From positions 558,001-622,000 of the forward strand of contig NZ_JAPIVS010000001.1 in NCBI RefSeq assembly GCF_026239695.1: a DNA stretch of 64,000 bases. Reading direction: 5' to 3'. Shown here one piece after another: positions 17,037 through 25,776 of this stretch. The notes below the pieces were generated by a model that saw nothing but the letters and a program-made list of their open reading frames with translations, was not told where the DNA came from and made no database searches. This DNA is from Pedobacter sp. MC2016-15. GTDB taxonomy: Bacteria > Bacteroidota > Bacteroidia > Sphingobacteriales > Sphingobacteriaceae. Both the position numbers and the translations under genes were made by a program. Every line of letters starts with the position of its first letter. Position 1 is the first letter of the stretch.

Positions 17037-17939
17037 TCAAGCCTCAAGAAAAATCTGGCGGAATTTTAAGGGCGACATCTGTGTTTTTTTTCTGAATAAT
17101 GTGCTGAAGGACTGTGCGTGCTCAAAACCGAGCGCAAAGGCGATTTCGCTCACTGTCAGGCTGGTTACGGACAGCTTCTCCTTGGCTTTCTCAATGAGTT
17201 TTTCGTGGATATGCTGCTGTGTATTCTGCCCGGTATGCACCCGCAGCAGATCACTCAGGTAATTGGGTGAAAGGTTCATCAGTCCGGCGATATGCTGCAC
17301 GGTTAACAGACCATGCTGTGCCGCATCGTTGTTCTCAAAATACTGATCCACCAGCTGCTCAAACTTCGCCAGCAGCTCATAATTATTGTTTTTACGGGTA
17401 ATAAACTGCCGCTCATAAAACCGGTTAGAGTAGTTGAGCAGCAGTTCTATCTGTGATAAAATGATCTCCTGTGTATGTTTATCAATCGGAGCGCATTCTT
17501 TGTCGATCTTCTTCATGATCGTAATCAGGTCATCCTCTTCTTCGGCAGAGAGGTGCAGCGCCTCATTTACGGCATAGGAGAAATACCCGTAATTACCGAT
17601 GCCGGATGCCAGCGGATGCTTCAGCAGGAAATCCGGGTGGAAGATCAACAGGTAACCTGAACCACATTCCATGTTGTGGACATCCAGGTATTGTACCTGA
17701 TTGGGAGCGGTAAAACTCAGAACGCCCTTATCATAATCGTAGTGCTGCTGACCATACCTGATCTTACCCGTTGCTTCTCTCTTCAGGGCAACACAGTAAA
17801 ACCTGTTTACAAACCCTTTCCATACCTCGTCATCGAGGAAGATAGATTCCGAAAGGTTGATGACGCTGACCAGCGGATGTTTCGGGGAAGGTAGCGAGAG
17901 CAAACGGTGAAATTCAGATATAGATTTTATGGCGTTCAT
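17037..17939 (-). CDS. AraC family transcriptional regulator
   Basis: The 300-residue protein has a cupin-type N-terminal half (about 20-150) and an AraC HTH pair at about 195-295: VQHIAGLMNLSPNYLSDLLR and VSEIAFALGFEHAQSFSTLFRKKTQMSPLKFR. It lies 16 bp behind the aldo/keto reductase gene in the same direction, so the pair is probably a single transcript whose promoter carries the GTATGCAAA direct repeat at 19008-19037. The effector is unknown. Confidence 0.92.
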   Translation of the reverse strand: MNAIKSISEFHRLLSLPSPKHPLVSVINLSESIFLDDEVWKGFVNRFYCVALKREATGKIRYGQQHYDYDKGVLSFTAPNQVQYLDVHNMECGSGYLLIFHPDFLLKHPLASGIGNYGYFSYAVNEALHLSAEEEDDLITIMKKIDKECAPIDKHTQEIILSQIELLLNYSNRFYERQFITRKNNNYELLAKFEQLVDQYFENNDAAQHGLLTVQHIAGLMNLSPNYLSDLLRVHTGQNTQQHIHEKLIEKAKEKLSVTSLTVSEIAFALGFEHAQSFSTLFRKKTQMSPLKFRQIFLEA

Positions 17940-17955
17940 TGTTCTAATTTAAGCA

Positions 17956-18960
17956 TTAATCGATCAATCCCATCCCAAACTCGTCATATGTTTTACCGGT
18001 ATCCGTTCCAAGCGGTACGATGCTGTCGATTTTTGCCAGCTCATCTGCGCTGAGTTGAATGTCAGCGGCAGCCATATTCTGTTCCAGGTATTTCCTGCGT
18101 TTGGTACCGGGAATAGGCAATATGCCGCGACTGATGATCCAGGCCAGGGCCAGCTGTGAGGAGCTTACGTTCTTTTCTGCAGCCATGGCTTCGATTGCTT
18201 TTACGAGCTCAATGTTTTTATAGAAATGCTCTTCCTGGAAACGTGGAATGGCGCGGCGGAAATCATCTTCCGGCAGATCATCTATCGTCCGGATATTTCC
18301 TGATAAAAATCCGCGTCCCAGTGGTGAATAAGCCACAAAACCTATCCCCAGTTCATCGAGTGTCTGCAATACGCCCCTTTCCTCTACCGTACGCTCAAAC
18401 AGGGAGTATTCACTTTGAACGGCGCTGATGGGATGTATTGCATGTGCTCTTTTCACTGTTTCCGAGGAAACTTCAGAAAGGCCGATATAGCCGACTTTTC
18501 CCTCTTTCACCAGCTCAGCCATGGCCTCAACCGTTTCTTCAATAGGGGTATTTTTATCGAGGCGGTGCATATAATACAGATCGATGTAATCAGTATTCAG
18601 GTTTTTCAAAGATCGTTCTACCGATTTTTTCACATATTCCTTTTTACCATTGATGGCCCAGGTAAGCTGGTTGTTGTCGTCGATCTCCCAGCCAAATTTT
18701 GTAGCGATGATGTATTGGTCGCGTTTTCCTGCAATGGCTTTGGCAATCAGCTTCTCATTTTCAAATGGCCCGTACAGATCGGCCGTATCCAGGAAATTGC
18801 CGCCCAGTTCAAGTGATCTGTGAATAGTGGCGATGGCTTCCTGTTCATCGGCTTTGCCGTACATGTTACCTTCCTGAAATCCAGTCATGCCCATGCAGCC
18901 TAAACCAATTTGCGGGACAATGAGCCCCTGACTTCCTAATTTTACTTTTGTGATTTCCAT
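17956..18960 (-). CDS. Aldo/keto reductase
   Basis: The start is set at the ATG at 18960 (334 residues, opening MEITKVKLGSQGLIVPQIGLG). The frame is open farther upstream, but that stretch has no AKR homology and would overlap the divergent GH28 gene. The catalytic tetrad is visible: D58 and Y63 in NFLDTADLYG, K88 in IIATKFG and H132 in YYMHRLD. The end shows the NADPH site LGWIIS-type segment as LAWIISRGILPIPGTKR. AKRs of this kind reduce small aldehydes and ketones. It is followed by an AraC gene. Confidence 0.93.
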   Translation of the reverse strand: MEITKVKLGSQGLIVPQIGLGCMGMTGFQEGNMYGKADEQEAIATIHRSLELGGNFLDTADLYGPFENEKLIAKAIAGKRDQYIIATKFGWEIDDNNQLTWAINGKKEYVKKSVERSLKNLNTDYIDLYYMHRLDKNTPIEETVEAMAELVKEGKVGYIGLSEVSSETVKRAHAIHPISAVQSEYSLFERTVEERGVLQTLDELGIGFVAYSPLGRGFLSGNIRTIDDLPEDDFRRAIPRFQEEHFYKNIELVKAIEAMAAEKNVSSSQLALAWIISRGILPIPGTKRRKYLEQNMAAADIQLSADELAKIDSIVPLGTDTGKTYDEFGMGLID

Positions 18961-19007
18961 ATTCGTGATTTGATAGTTCAAAGTTCGCGGCTTTGGAAAA
19001 GCCTGAA

Positions 19008-19037
19008 GTATGCAAAACCCCGAAGATTGTATGCAAA
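19008..19037. promoter_or_regulatory. Direct repeat GTATGCAAA x2, candidate AraC site
   Basis: GTATGCAAA occurs at 19008-19016 and 19029-19037, 21 bp apart (two helical turns), between the divergent aldo/keto reductase-AraC genes and the GH28 gene. The right copy ends seven bases before the TTG of the likely GH28 promoter. Confidence 0.55.
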
Positions 19038-19043
19038 GCCCGG

Positions 19044-19073
19044 TTGGGTAAACCGATTTTTTAGCTATCTTTC
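19044..19073 (+). promoter_or_regulatory. Promoter candidate for GH28
   Basis: TTG at 19044-19046, 19-base spacer, then TATCTTTC at 19066-19073, one base off TAnnTTTG. The ATG is at 19078, so the message would have almost no leader. Confidence 0.5.
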
Positions 19074-19077
19074 GGCT

Positions 19078-20451
19078 ATGACCAGATATAAAATCACCAA
19101 CGTGTTTGCGGCCCTTGCCCTTGGATGCCTGATTGTTGCTTTTACACAAAGCACTAAAGTTATACAAGATGCCCTGGTGGTGAAGGCCCCTTTTGAGATG
19201 CCTGCGATACGGATCCCCAATTTCAGCCAGTGCGATACCTTCATCGTTACCTCCTTTGGCGCCAGAAAGGGCGATCAGCAGAGCACTACGGCAGCTATCG
19301 CCGCGGCGATCAAAAAAGCGAATGCCAGTGGTGGTGGTGTGGTGCTGATTCCTCCGGGGGAATGGCTCACAGGAAAGATTCATCTGAAAAGCAATGTAAA
19401 CCTGCACCTTGCAAAGGGAGCGCAATTGTTATTTTCAGGAAACCCAGAGGATTATCTTCCTGCGGTATCTTCTACCTGGGAAGGCATGGAATGTATGAAT
19501 TACTCACCGCTGATTTACGCTTATGACTGCAAAAACGTTGCTATATCCGGTCAGGGAGAGATCAAGGCAAAAATGGAAGTCTGGCAGAAATGGTTTGCGC
19601 GACCGAAAGCTCATATGGAAAGCATCAAGCGCCTGTATAACCTGGCCTGGGACCGCAAGCCTCTGAAACAAAGAAAGATGGTTAACGACACTGCACACCT
19701 GCGCCCGCAGTTTATTCAGTTTAACCGCTGTGAAAACGTGCTCATAGAAGGCATCACCATTACCAACAGCCCCTTCTGGACAATCCATCCCTACCTGTCA
19801 AAAAATGTAGTGATCAGAAAAGTGAATGTATATGCGCACGGGCATAACAATGATGGCGTAGACCCGGAAATGAGCCAGAACGTGCTGATTGAGAACTGTA
19901 CCTTTGATCAGGGTGATGATGCGATCGCCATCAAATCGGGCAGAAATCCCGAAGGATGGATTTACAAGACTCCTTCAAAAAATGTGGTCATCCGCAACTG
20001 CGTAGTCAAAAACGGGCATCAGCTTGTGGCTATTGGTTCTGAACTGTCAGGGGGCATTGAAAATGTATTTGTGGATCAGTGTGAAGTGCTGCAGGGTGCC
20101 AAGCTGGATCACCTGATCTTTATCAAAACGAACGAGAGAATGGGGGGCTATGTAAAAAACATCTTTGCCAGCAATATCAAATCAGGGAAGATCGACTTGG
20201 GTATTCTGGGTATAGAAACGGATGTGTTATACCAATGGCGTACACTGGTACCTACCTATGAAAGGAAGCTGACGCCAATACAGGATATCTTTCTGGAAAA
20301 TGTAAGTGCGGCGGATGTCAAATTTGTATCAAGGGTACTTGGACAAAATGAATTGCCGGTCAAAAATGTAAACCTCAGGGCCGTAACGGCAAGCAGTGTT
20401 GCGGGAGAAAGGTATATACAGGAGAACCTGCAGGGTTTTACGGTGAATTAG
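19078..20451 (+). CDS. GH28 family polygalacturonase-like glycosidase
   Basis: Starting at 19078 gives 457 residues with a signal segment (NVFAALALGCLIVAFTQS). The parallel beta-helix has the GH28 opening FIVTSFGARKGD...TTAAIAAAI and the catalytic strips NNDGVDPE (N257 to E264, D259 and D262) and QGDDAIAIKSGR (D280, D281). The usual GHG site reads NGHQLVAIGSE. GH28 enzymes hydrolyse alpha-linked galacturonic acid or rhamnogalacturonan. No SusC/SusD pair is adjacent, so it is a free-standing pectin-related enzyme; the exact substrate is not clear. Confidence 0.9.
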   Translation: MTRYKITNVFAALALGCLIVAFTQSTKVIQDALVVKAPFEMPAIRIPNFSQCDTFIVTSFGARKGDQQSTTAAIAAAIKKANASGGGVVLIPPGEWLTGKIHLKSNVNLHLAKGAQLLFSGNPEDYLPAVSSTWEGMECMNYSPLIYAYDCKNVAISGQGEIKAKMEVWQKWFARPKAHMESIKRLYNLAWDRKPLKQRKMVNDTAHLRPQFIQFNRCENVLIEGITITNSPFWTIHPYLSKNVVIRKVNVYAHGHNNDGVDPEMSQNVLIENCTFDQGDDAIAIKSGRNPEGWIYKTPSKNVVIRNCVVKNGHQLVAIGSELSGGIENVFVDQCEVLQGAKLDHLIFIKTNERMGGYVKNIFASNIKSGKIDLGILGIETDVLYQWRTLVPTYERKLTPIQDIFLENVSAADVKFVSRVLGQNELPVKNVNLRAVTASSVAGERYIQENLQGFTVN

Positions 20452-20459
20452 TTTTATAC

Positions 20460-21062
20460 CTATACTTTTACCTGATCCAGCAGGTACCGCGCGGTCTTCA
20501 TGATTTTGTCGAGGTTGCTCTGGCTGTTGGTCACCTTGGCGATCATCACACCTCCCTCAATGATCGCTATCAGCGACAGGGAAAACTGGGAGGGATCGAA
20601 GGTCTTTTTGAACTCTCCTTTTTCAATTCCGCCAAGATAGAGGTCCTGAACATGGAGTTTCCACTTGTTAATGGCTTTCGCGGCGCGCTCTTTTAAAAGG
20701 CTATTGGTATCATCGGCCTCAATGGCGGTATTTAAGATGGGGCAGCCTCCTTCCGGGAAACCATTCCGGGTAAAATGATCGTAGGCATGGATATAAGCGA
20801 GCAGTTTATCGTAATAATTTGCTGCCTGCTCCACCCTGCTCTGTACCAGCTGCATCACCTTTCTGTGGTTGAAATCAAAGACAGCGAGCGCTACTTCTTC
20901 CTTGTTGGCGAAGTTGCCATAGATGCTTCCCTTGGTGAGGCCCGTAGCTTCCGTCAGGTCTGACATTGATGTTCCGGCATAACCCTTTATGTTAAAGATC
21001 GCTGCAGAGGTTTCAATGATTCTTGCCCTGGTACGTTCGGATTTGCCCATCTTTTTTTCCAT
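20460..21062 (-). CDS. TetR/AcrR family regulator of the efflux operon
   Basis: The 200-residue protein has a TetR DNA-binding region (about 8-55: RTRARIIETSAAIFNIKGYAGTSMSDLTEATGLTKGSIYGNFANKEEVALAVFD) and a C-terminal ligand domain with GCPILNTAIEADD. It is the last gene after the RND operon but has a terminator and its own palindrome in front of it, so it is probably separately transcribed and self-repressed. Such YcdC/AcrR-like proteins bind hydrophobic compounds and release DNA. Confidence 0.92.
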   Translation of the reverse strand: MEKKMGKSERTRARIIETSAAIFNIKGYAGTSMSDLTEATGLTKGSIYGNFANKEEVALAVFDFNHRKVMQLVQSRVEQAANYYDKLLAYIHAYDHFTRNGFPEGGCPILNTAIEADDTNSLLKERAAKAINKWKLHVQDLYLGGIEKGEFKKTFDPSQFSLSLIAIIEGGVMIAKVTNSQSNLDKIMKTARYLLDQVKV

Positions 21063-21070
21063 ATTCCAAA

Positions 21071-21086
21071 TATACCAAAAGGTATA
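21071..21086. promoter_or_regulatory. Palindrome upstream of tetR
   Basis: TATACC AAAA GGTATA, two perfect six-base arms, lies 9 bp before the tetR start codon. It is the natural candidate for autoregulatory TetR binding. I did not find the same palindrome before the adaptor gene at 26896 onward. Confidence 0.6.
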
Positions 21087-21090
21087 AATA

Positions 21091-21120
21091 ATTGGGGGCT
21101 AAAATATCCTAGCCCCCAAT
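21091..21120 (-). terminator. Terminator of the RND efflux operon
   Basis: ATTGGGGGCTA (21091-21101) pairs perfectly with TAGCCCCCAAT (21110-21120), an 11-bp G+C-rich stem four bases past the stop codon of the TolC-like gene and before tetR. Confidence 0.75.
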
Positions 21121-21124
21121 ATGT

Positions 21125-22564
21125 TTAATTACTTTCGCCACCCATTGCCCTGAACAAATGAATCAAAGCAGTGTACGACTGACGTTTCAGGTTTACCTGC
21201 TCAATCTCTGCATTCAGTACACTCCCCTGCGCAACGATCACTTCCAGGTAATTCGCGTAACCTGCAAGATAGAGATCGTTGGCGGTAGAGAGTGCTTCAC
21301 GCAACTCCTTTACTTCATCACTTTTAAGTTCGTATGCTGCATTGTAGTTTTTTATAGCCGTCATCTGTGTGGAGACCTCCTGAAAGCCCTGAACGATATG
21401 CTGGTGATAGTTGTAAAATGCCGTCATCTGGTTCGCAGTAGCTACCCTTGTTCCGTTTTTCAGCACCCCACGGTTAAAGATCGGCGCCGTTAAACCTGCC
21501 AGCACACCTGAGGCCAGAGAACCCGGAGAAAATAACAAGGGCAATTTAAAGGCATTGAAACCGGAATATGCATCCAGAGAAAGCGATGGCAGCAACGCCC
21601 GGCGTGCAGCCTGTACATCTGCATCTGCAGCTTTCAGCTCCAGTTCTGCCTCACGGATATCAGGACGTCTCAATAAGACCTCCGAAGGGATACCTGCGTA
21701 AACACTTGCCGGCAGCAGCTGCATAATTGCTGTAGAATCCCTGGTAATCTTTTCGGGATACCTCCCCAGCAGGCTGTTCAGTTCATTTTCTGTCCTCGTG
21801 ATCGCCTGTCTGATCTCATATTGTTTTCCCTCTGTAGACAACTTTTGCGCTTTAAACTGCTTTACGGCCAGGGAGGTCGCGCGGCCACCTGTAAGCTGTG
21901 CCTCCACAATACCCAGACCCTTGTTCTGCAGCTTGATGTTGGCCTTCAGAATTTTCATCTGCCTGTCCAGCGCTACCAGTTCATAATACATCGCCGCCAC
22001 CTGTGCTACCAGCTGTGTACGGTACCATTGCTGGCCCATATTGCTGGACAGGTAATGCAGATAGGCCGACTGCTTGCGCTTGGAGAGCTTTCCCCAGACA
22101 TCAATTTCCCATGAGCTTCTGAAGCCCATAAAGAAATCTGCCGTAGGATCAGGAATCCGCTGTCTGCCATCGATATTCGGTGATAAATTGGTATCATAGT
22201 TACCCACACCGTTCATGGTGTATTTACCAAATTTATCTACGCCACCGCTGACATTCGCATTTAAGGAAGGCAGGAAACTCGCTTTTGCCAGTTTCACATT
22301 CGCTTCAGCAATCGTAATCCGCTGCAGACCCGCCTTCAGGTCGTAGTTATTTGCCAGAGCCGTATCAATTAAGGTACGGAGGTTGGTATCCGTAAACAAA
22401 TGTTCCCAGTTTACTGCTGCAGCGCTGCGTTTCACCGTGTCTGCAAATGCTTGCGGGATGGGTGTGATGTCAGGTTTGCCCTGGGGCTCGATGGTTTTAC
22501 ATCCTGCAAATGCAGCAACAGTAAGCAAAACCAGATATAAATGTGTGCTTTTTATGTTATACAT
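21125..22564 (-). CDS. TolC-type outer-membrane efflux lipoprotein (NodT/OprM family)
   Basis: The 479-residue protein has a lipobox near residue 22 (VAAFAGCKTIEPQGKPD). It shows two OEP repeats: DLKAGLQRITIAEANVKLAKASFLPSLNANVSGGVDKFG in the first half and RRPDIREAELELKAADADVQAARRALLPSLSLDAYSGF in the second. It provides the outer-membrane exit duct for the RND pump. Its start overlaps the end of the permease gene by eight bases, so translation is coupled. Confidence 0.95.
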   Translation of the reverse strand: MYNIKSTHLYLVLLTVAAFAGCKTIEPQGKPDITPIPQAFADTVKRSAAAVNWEHLFTDTNLRTLIDTALANNYDLKAGLQRITIAEANVKLAKASFLPSLNANVSGGVDKFGKYTMNGVGNYDTNLSPNIDGRQRIPDPTADFFMGFRSSWEIDVWGKLSKRKQSAYLHYLSSNMGQQWYRTQLVAQVAAMYYELVALDRQMKILKANIKLQNKGLGIVEAQLTGGRATSLAVKQFKAQKLSTEGKQYEIRQAITRTENELNSLLGRYPEKITRDSTAIMQLLPASVYAGIPSEVLLRRPDIREAELELKAADADVQAARRALLPSLSLDAYSGFNAFKLPLLFSPGSLASGVLAGLTAPIFNRGVLKNGTRVATANQMTAFYNYHQHIVQGFQEVSTQMTAIKNYNAAYELKSDEVKELREALSTANDLYLAGYANYLEVIVAQGSVLNAEIEQVNLKRQSYTALIHLFRAMGGESN

Positions 22565-25500
22565 CAGCTTTTGGTTGTAGTTCAGTACTCTGTTTATTTT
22601 TCTTGCCCATAGCAGCGAATATTGCGTAGAGGCCAGGGATCAGAAATATCCCGAAGATGGTTCCGAAGAGCATACCTCCCACAGCGGCAGAGCCGATGGA
22701 ACGGTTACCTACAGCACCCGCCCCCGTGGCAATACAGAGCGGGATCAGTCCGGCAATAAAGGCAAAGGAAGTCATCAGAATTGGCCTTAGCCTGGATACT
22801 GCACCCGCTTTCGCCGCTTCTGTCACACTCGCCCCTGCTTTGCGTTTAAACTCTGCAAACTCGATGATCAGGATGGCATTTTTTCCCAGCAATCCAATGA
22901 GCATCACCAGCGCCACCTGCGCATAGATGTTGTTTTCCAGCCCGGCTAGTTTAAGCGTGAAAAACGCACCTGCAATACCCGCAGGCAAAGATAAGAGTAC
23001 CGGAAGCGGCAGCAGGAAACTTTCATACTGTGCAGCCAGAATCAGGTACACAAAGACCAGACAGATGATAAAGATGTACACAGCCTGGTTTCCCGACAGG
23101 ATCTGTTCCCTGGTCATACCAGACCATTCTATACTAAAGCCTTTTGGCAGCTTCTCCTTCGCAATCCTTTCCACCGCGGTAATCGCGTCACTGTTACTGA
23201 AACCTTCGGCAGCATCCCCGTTGATCATGGCAGAAGTATACATGTTGTAGCGGTTGATCTGCTCCGGTCCGTATACCCTCGTGAGCGTCACAAAACTTGA
23301 GTACGGGATCATCTCTCCCTTATCATTTTTCACATACAACTGCAGCAAGTCTGTCGGTTTGCTGCGGTATTCCGGATAAGCCTGCAGCATGACCTTATAC
23401 ATTTGTCCGAAGCGGATAAAGTTCGTTGTGTAATAACTTCCGATCAGCGTTTGCAGTGTGCTCATCGCATTGTCTATAGTGATGCCTTTTTGCGCAGCCA
23501 TATCCTGATCGATATTGATCATATACTGCGGAAAGTTGGGGTCAAAACTCGTAAATGCACCGGCAATGACATGATCTTTTCTGAGTGTCGACAAAAAGTC
23601 ATCGGCTACACCAGCAGTTTTTGTGAGGTCCTCACTCTTATTTTTATCCAGAAGGCGCAGCTCAAAACCGCTTGAATTTCCAAAACCAGGAACCGTTGGC
23701 GGCGCGAAAAACTCAATCGAGGCATCACTGATACCCTTTGTCTTTTCCTTTAACTGGGCGATGAGTTCATTCACAGATTCCTCACGGTTCTCCCATTGCG
23801 TCAGATTGATCATTCCCATACCGTAAGAGGCACCGGAGATATCACTCATCAGACTGTAACCTGCCAGCGTACTGATATTCTCTACCGGCTTGAGCTGTTT
23901 GGCTATGGCCTCGATCTCGTCCAGCACTTTCTCCGCACGCTCTACAGTGGATCCCGGAGGCGTAGTTACATTGATATAGATCATACCCTGATCTTCCGAA
24001 GGGATAAAGCCCGAAGGCAGAAGTTTATTCACGCCCCAGGTAGCCAGACAGAAGAACAACAACATACAGAGCGTTACCGGCTTTTTACCGATCACATAGG
24101 TAACTATATTGCTGAACTTTCTTTCAGTTTTATCATATCCTTTGTTAAACATCCCAAAGAAGCGCGCGACAATTCCTTTTTTCTGCGTTGCATCATGTTC
24201 TGGCGCATGTTTAAGCATAATCGCACAGAGCGCCGGCGTTAATGTCAGCGCGTTTACGCCTGAGATCACAATGGAGATCGCCAGCGTCAGTGAAAACTGT
24301 CTGTAGAACACCCCTACCGGTCCGGATAAGAAGGCCACCGGCACAAACACAGCAGACATCACCAAGGTAATCGCAACGATGGCGCCACTGATTTCCTTCA
24401 TGGCAGCTATCGTAGCTTCCATAGGCGGAAGGTGTTCCTCCGTCATCTTCACGTGCACCGCCTCCACCACCACAATGGCATTATCTACCACAATACCTAT
24501 GGCCAGCACGAGTGCAAAAAGCGTCAGGATATTGATGGAGAAACCCAGCAGCTGCAGGAATGCCAGCGTACTGATTAAGGCTACCGGCACCGCAAGGGCG
24601 GGGATCAGCGTACTCCTGAAATCCTGAAGAAAAATAAATACCACAATGAAAACCAGGATGAAAGCCTCTACCAGCGTACGCAATACTTCATGAATACTGG
24701 CATCCAGGAATCTGGATACATCATAAGCGTAGTTGTATTCCATTCCCGGAGGGAAACTGCTTTCTTTCAACTGCGCCATCTTGGTCTTGATGTTGTTGAT
24801 GACATCACTCGCATTTGACCCTGGTCTCTGCTTGATCATAATCGAAGCGGAAGGCCTGCCGTCTGTTTTGGAAACCATGTTATAACTTACTGTACCAAAT
24901 TCTATATCGGCAATATCCTTCAGCCGGATCAGCGCACCACTCTTGTCGGCTTTTAATACCAGGTTTTCGTATTCCTCCTGACTATTAAATTTACCACCAT
25001 ACTTTAGTACATACTGCTTCACCTCAACCCCTTTGCCAGAGTTTTCACCGGCAACACCTGGTGCAGCCTCGATATTCTGCTTGCGCATCATATCAATCAC
25101 CTCTTCTGCAGAGATCTGATAAGACAACATCCTGTCGGGCTTCAGCCATACGCGCATGGAGTAATCCCTTGAACCCATAATCTGCACAAAGCCTACACCA
25201 TCGATACGTTTCAGCTCCTGCAACACATTGATATCAGCGAAGTTATAGATAAACTCTTCGTTCATGTCCTTGTCTGTACTGGTCACATTAAGATAGAGCA
25301 GCATACTGTTCACCTCTTTTTCCGTAGTTACCCCGGCTTTAATTACTTCTTCGGGGAGTTCATCCAGCACCGTGGTTACCCGGTTCTGCACATTCACCGC
25401 CGCCTGGTCCGGATCGGTACCTACAGCAAAGAAAACCTGGATCAGTGTAACTCCGTTGTTGCTACTTACGGAGTTCATATAGGTCATCCCCGGAACACCA

Positions 25501-25727
25501 TTGATGGCCCTTTCCAGGGGTGTGGATACGGCCTTGGCGCAGACCTCGGCATTGGCACCGTTGTAGTTCGCGGTAACGACTACAGAAGGAGGAACAATGT
25601 CCGGAAACTGGGTAATGGGCAGCTGAAAGAGCGCCAGCACCCCCAGCAAAATCAATAATAGAGAAATCACCAGTGACAGCACTGGCCTTCTGATAAAGGT
25701 TTCAACCATTTTTTTTGAATAAGGCAT
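22557..25727 (-). CDS. RND family multidrug permease (HAE1)
   Basis: The 1056-residue inner-membrane pump has twelve TM segments in two halves and large periplasmic loops. The N-terminus FIRRPVLSLVISLLLILLGVLALFQLPITQFPDIVPPSV and the motif GIVVDNAIVVVEAV in TM4 (near residue 410) are HAE1 type. The proton-relay Asp pair of AcrB (DD) is D-N here, a form common in Bacteroidota. It exports drugs, dyes or detergents by proton motive force. The adaptor gene is 49 bp upstream, the outer-membrane duct gene overlaps downstream. Confidence 0.96.
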   Translation of the reverse strand: MPYSKKMVETFIRRPVLSLVISLLLILLGVLALFQLPITQFPDIVPPSVVVTANYNGANAEVCAKAVSTPLERAINGVPGMTYMNSVSSNNGVTLIQVFFAVGTDPDQAAVNVQNRVTTVLDELPEEVIKAGVTTEKEVNSMLLYLNVTSTDKDMNEEFIYNFADINVLQELKRIDGVGFVQIMGSRDYSMRVWLKPDRMLSYQISAEEVIDMMRKQNIEAAPGVAGENSGKGVEVKQYVLKYGGKFNSQEEYENLVLKADKSGALIRLKDIADIEFGTVSYNMVSKTDGRPSASIMIKQRPGSNASDVINNIKTKMAQLKESSFPPGMEYNYAYDVSRFLDASIHEVLRTLVEAFILVFIVVFIFLQDFRSTLIPALAVPVALISTLAFLQLLGFSINILTLFALVLAIGIVVDNAIVVVEAVHVKMTEEHLPPMEATIAAMKEISGAIVAITLVMSAVFVPVAFLSGPVGVFYRQFSLTLAISIVISGVNALTLTPALCAIMLKHAPEHDATQKKGIVARFFGMFNKGYDKTERKFSNIVTYVIGKKPVTLCMLLFFCLATWGVNKLLPSGFIPSEDQGMIYINVTTPPGSTVERAEKVLDEIEAIAKQLKPVENISTLAGYSLMSDISGASYGMGMINLTQWENREESVNELIAQLKEKTKGISDASIEFFAPPTVPGFGNSSGFELRLLDKNKSEDLTKTAGVADDFLSTLRKDHVIAGAFTSFDPNFPQYMINIDQDMAAQKGITIDNAMSTLQTLIGSYYTTNFIRFGQMYKVMLQAYPEYRSKPTDLLQLYVKNDKGEMIPYSSFVTLTRVYGPEQINRYNMYTSAMINGDAAEGFSNSDAITAVERIAKEKLPKGFSIEWSGMTREQILSGNQAVYIFIICLVFVYLILAAQYESFLLPLPVLLSLPAGIAGAFFTLKLAGLENNIYAQVALVMLIGLLGKNAILIIEFAEFKRKAGASVTEAAKAGAVSRLRPILMTSFAFIAGLIPLCIATGAGAVGNRSIGSAAVGGMLFGTIFGIFLIPGLYAIFAAMGKKNKQSTELQPKADV

Positions 25728-25776
25728 AGCCCTGCCCCATCATGCGATGAAGCGGAACTATCAATTGAATATTGAA

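Noticed and set aside
18961..19425. N-terminal extension of the aldo/keto reductase frame (489 residues)
   Set aside because: The extension has no AKR sequence, overlaps the start of the GH28 gene and its promoter, and a normal AKR start stands at 18960.
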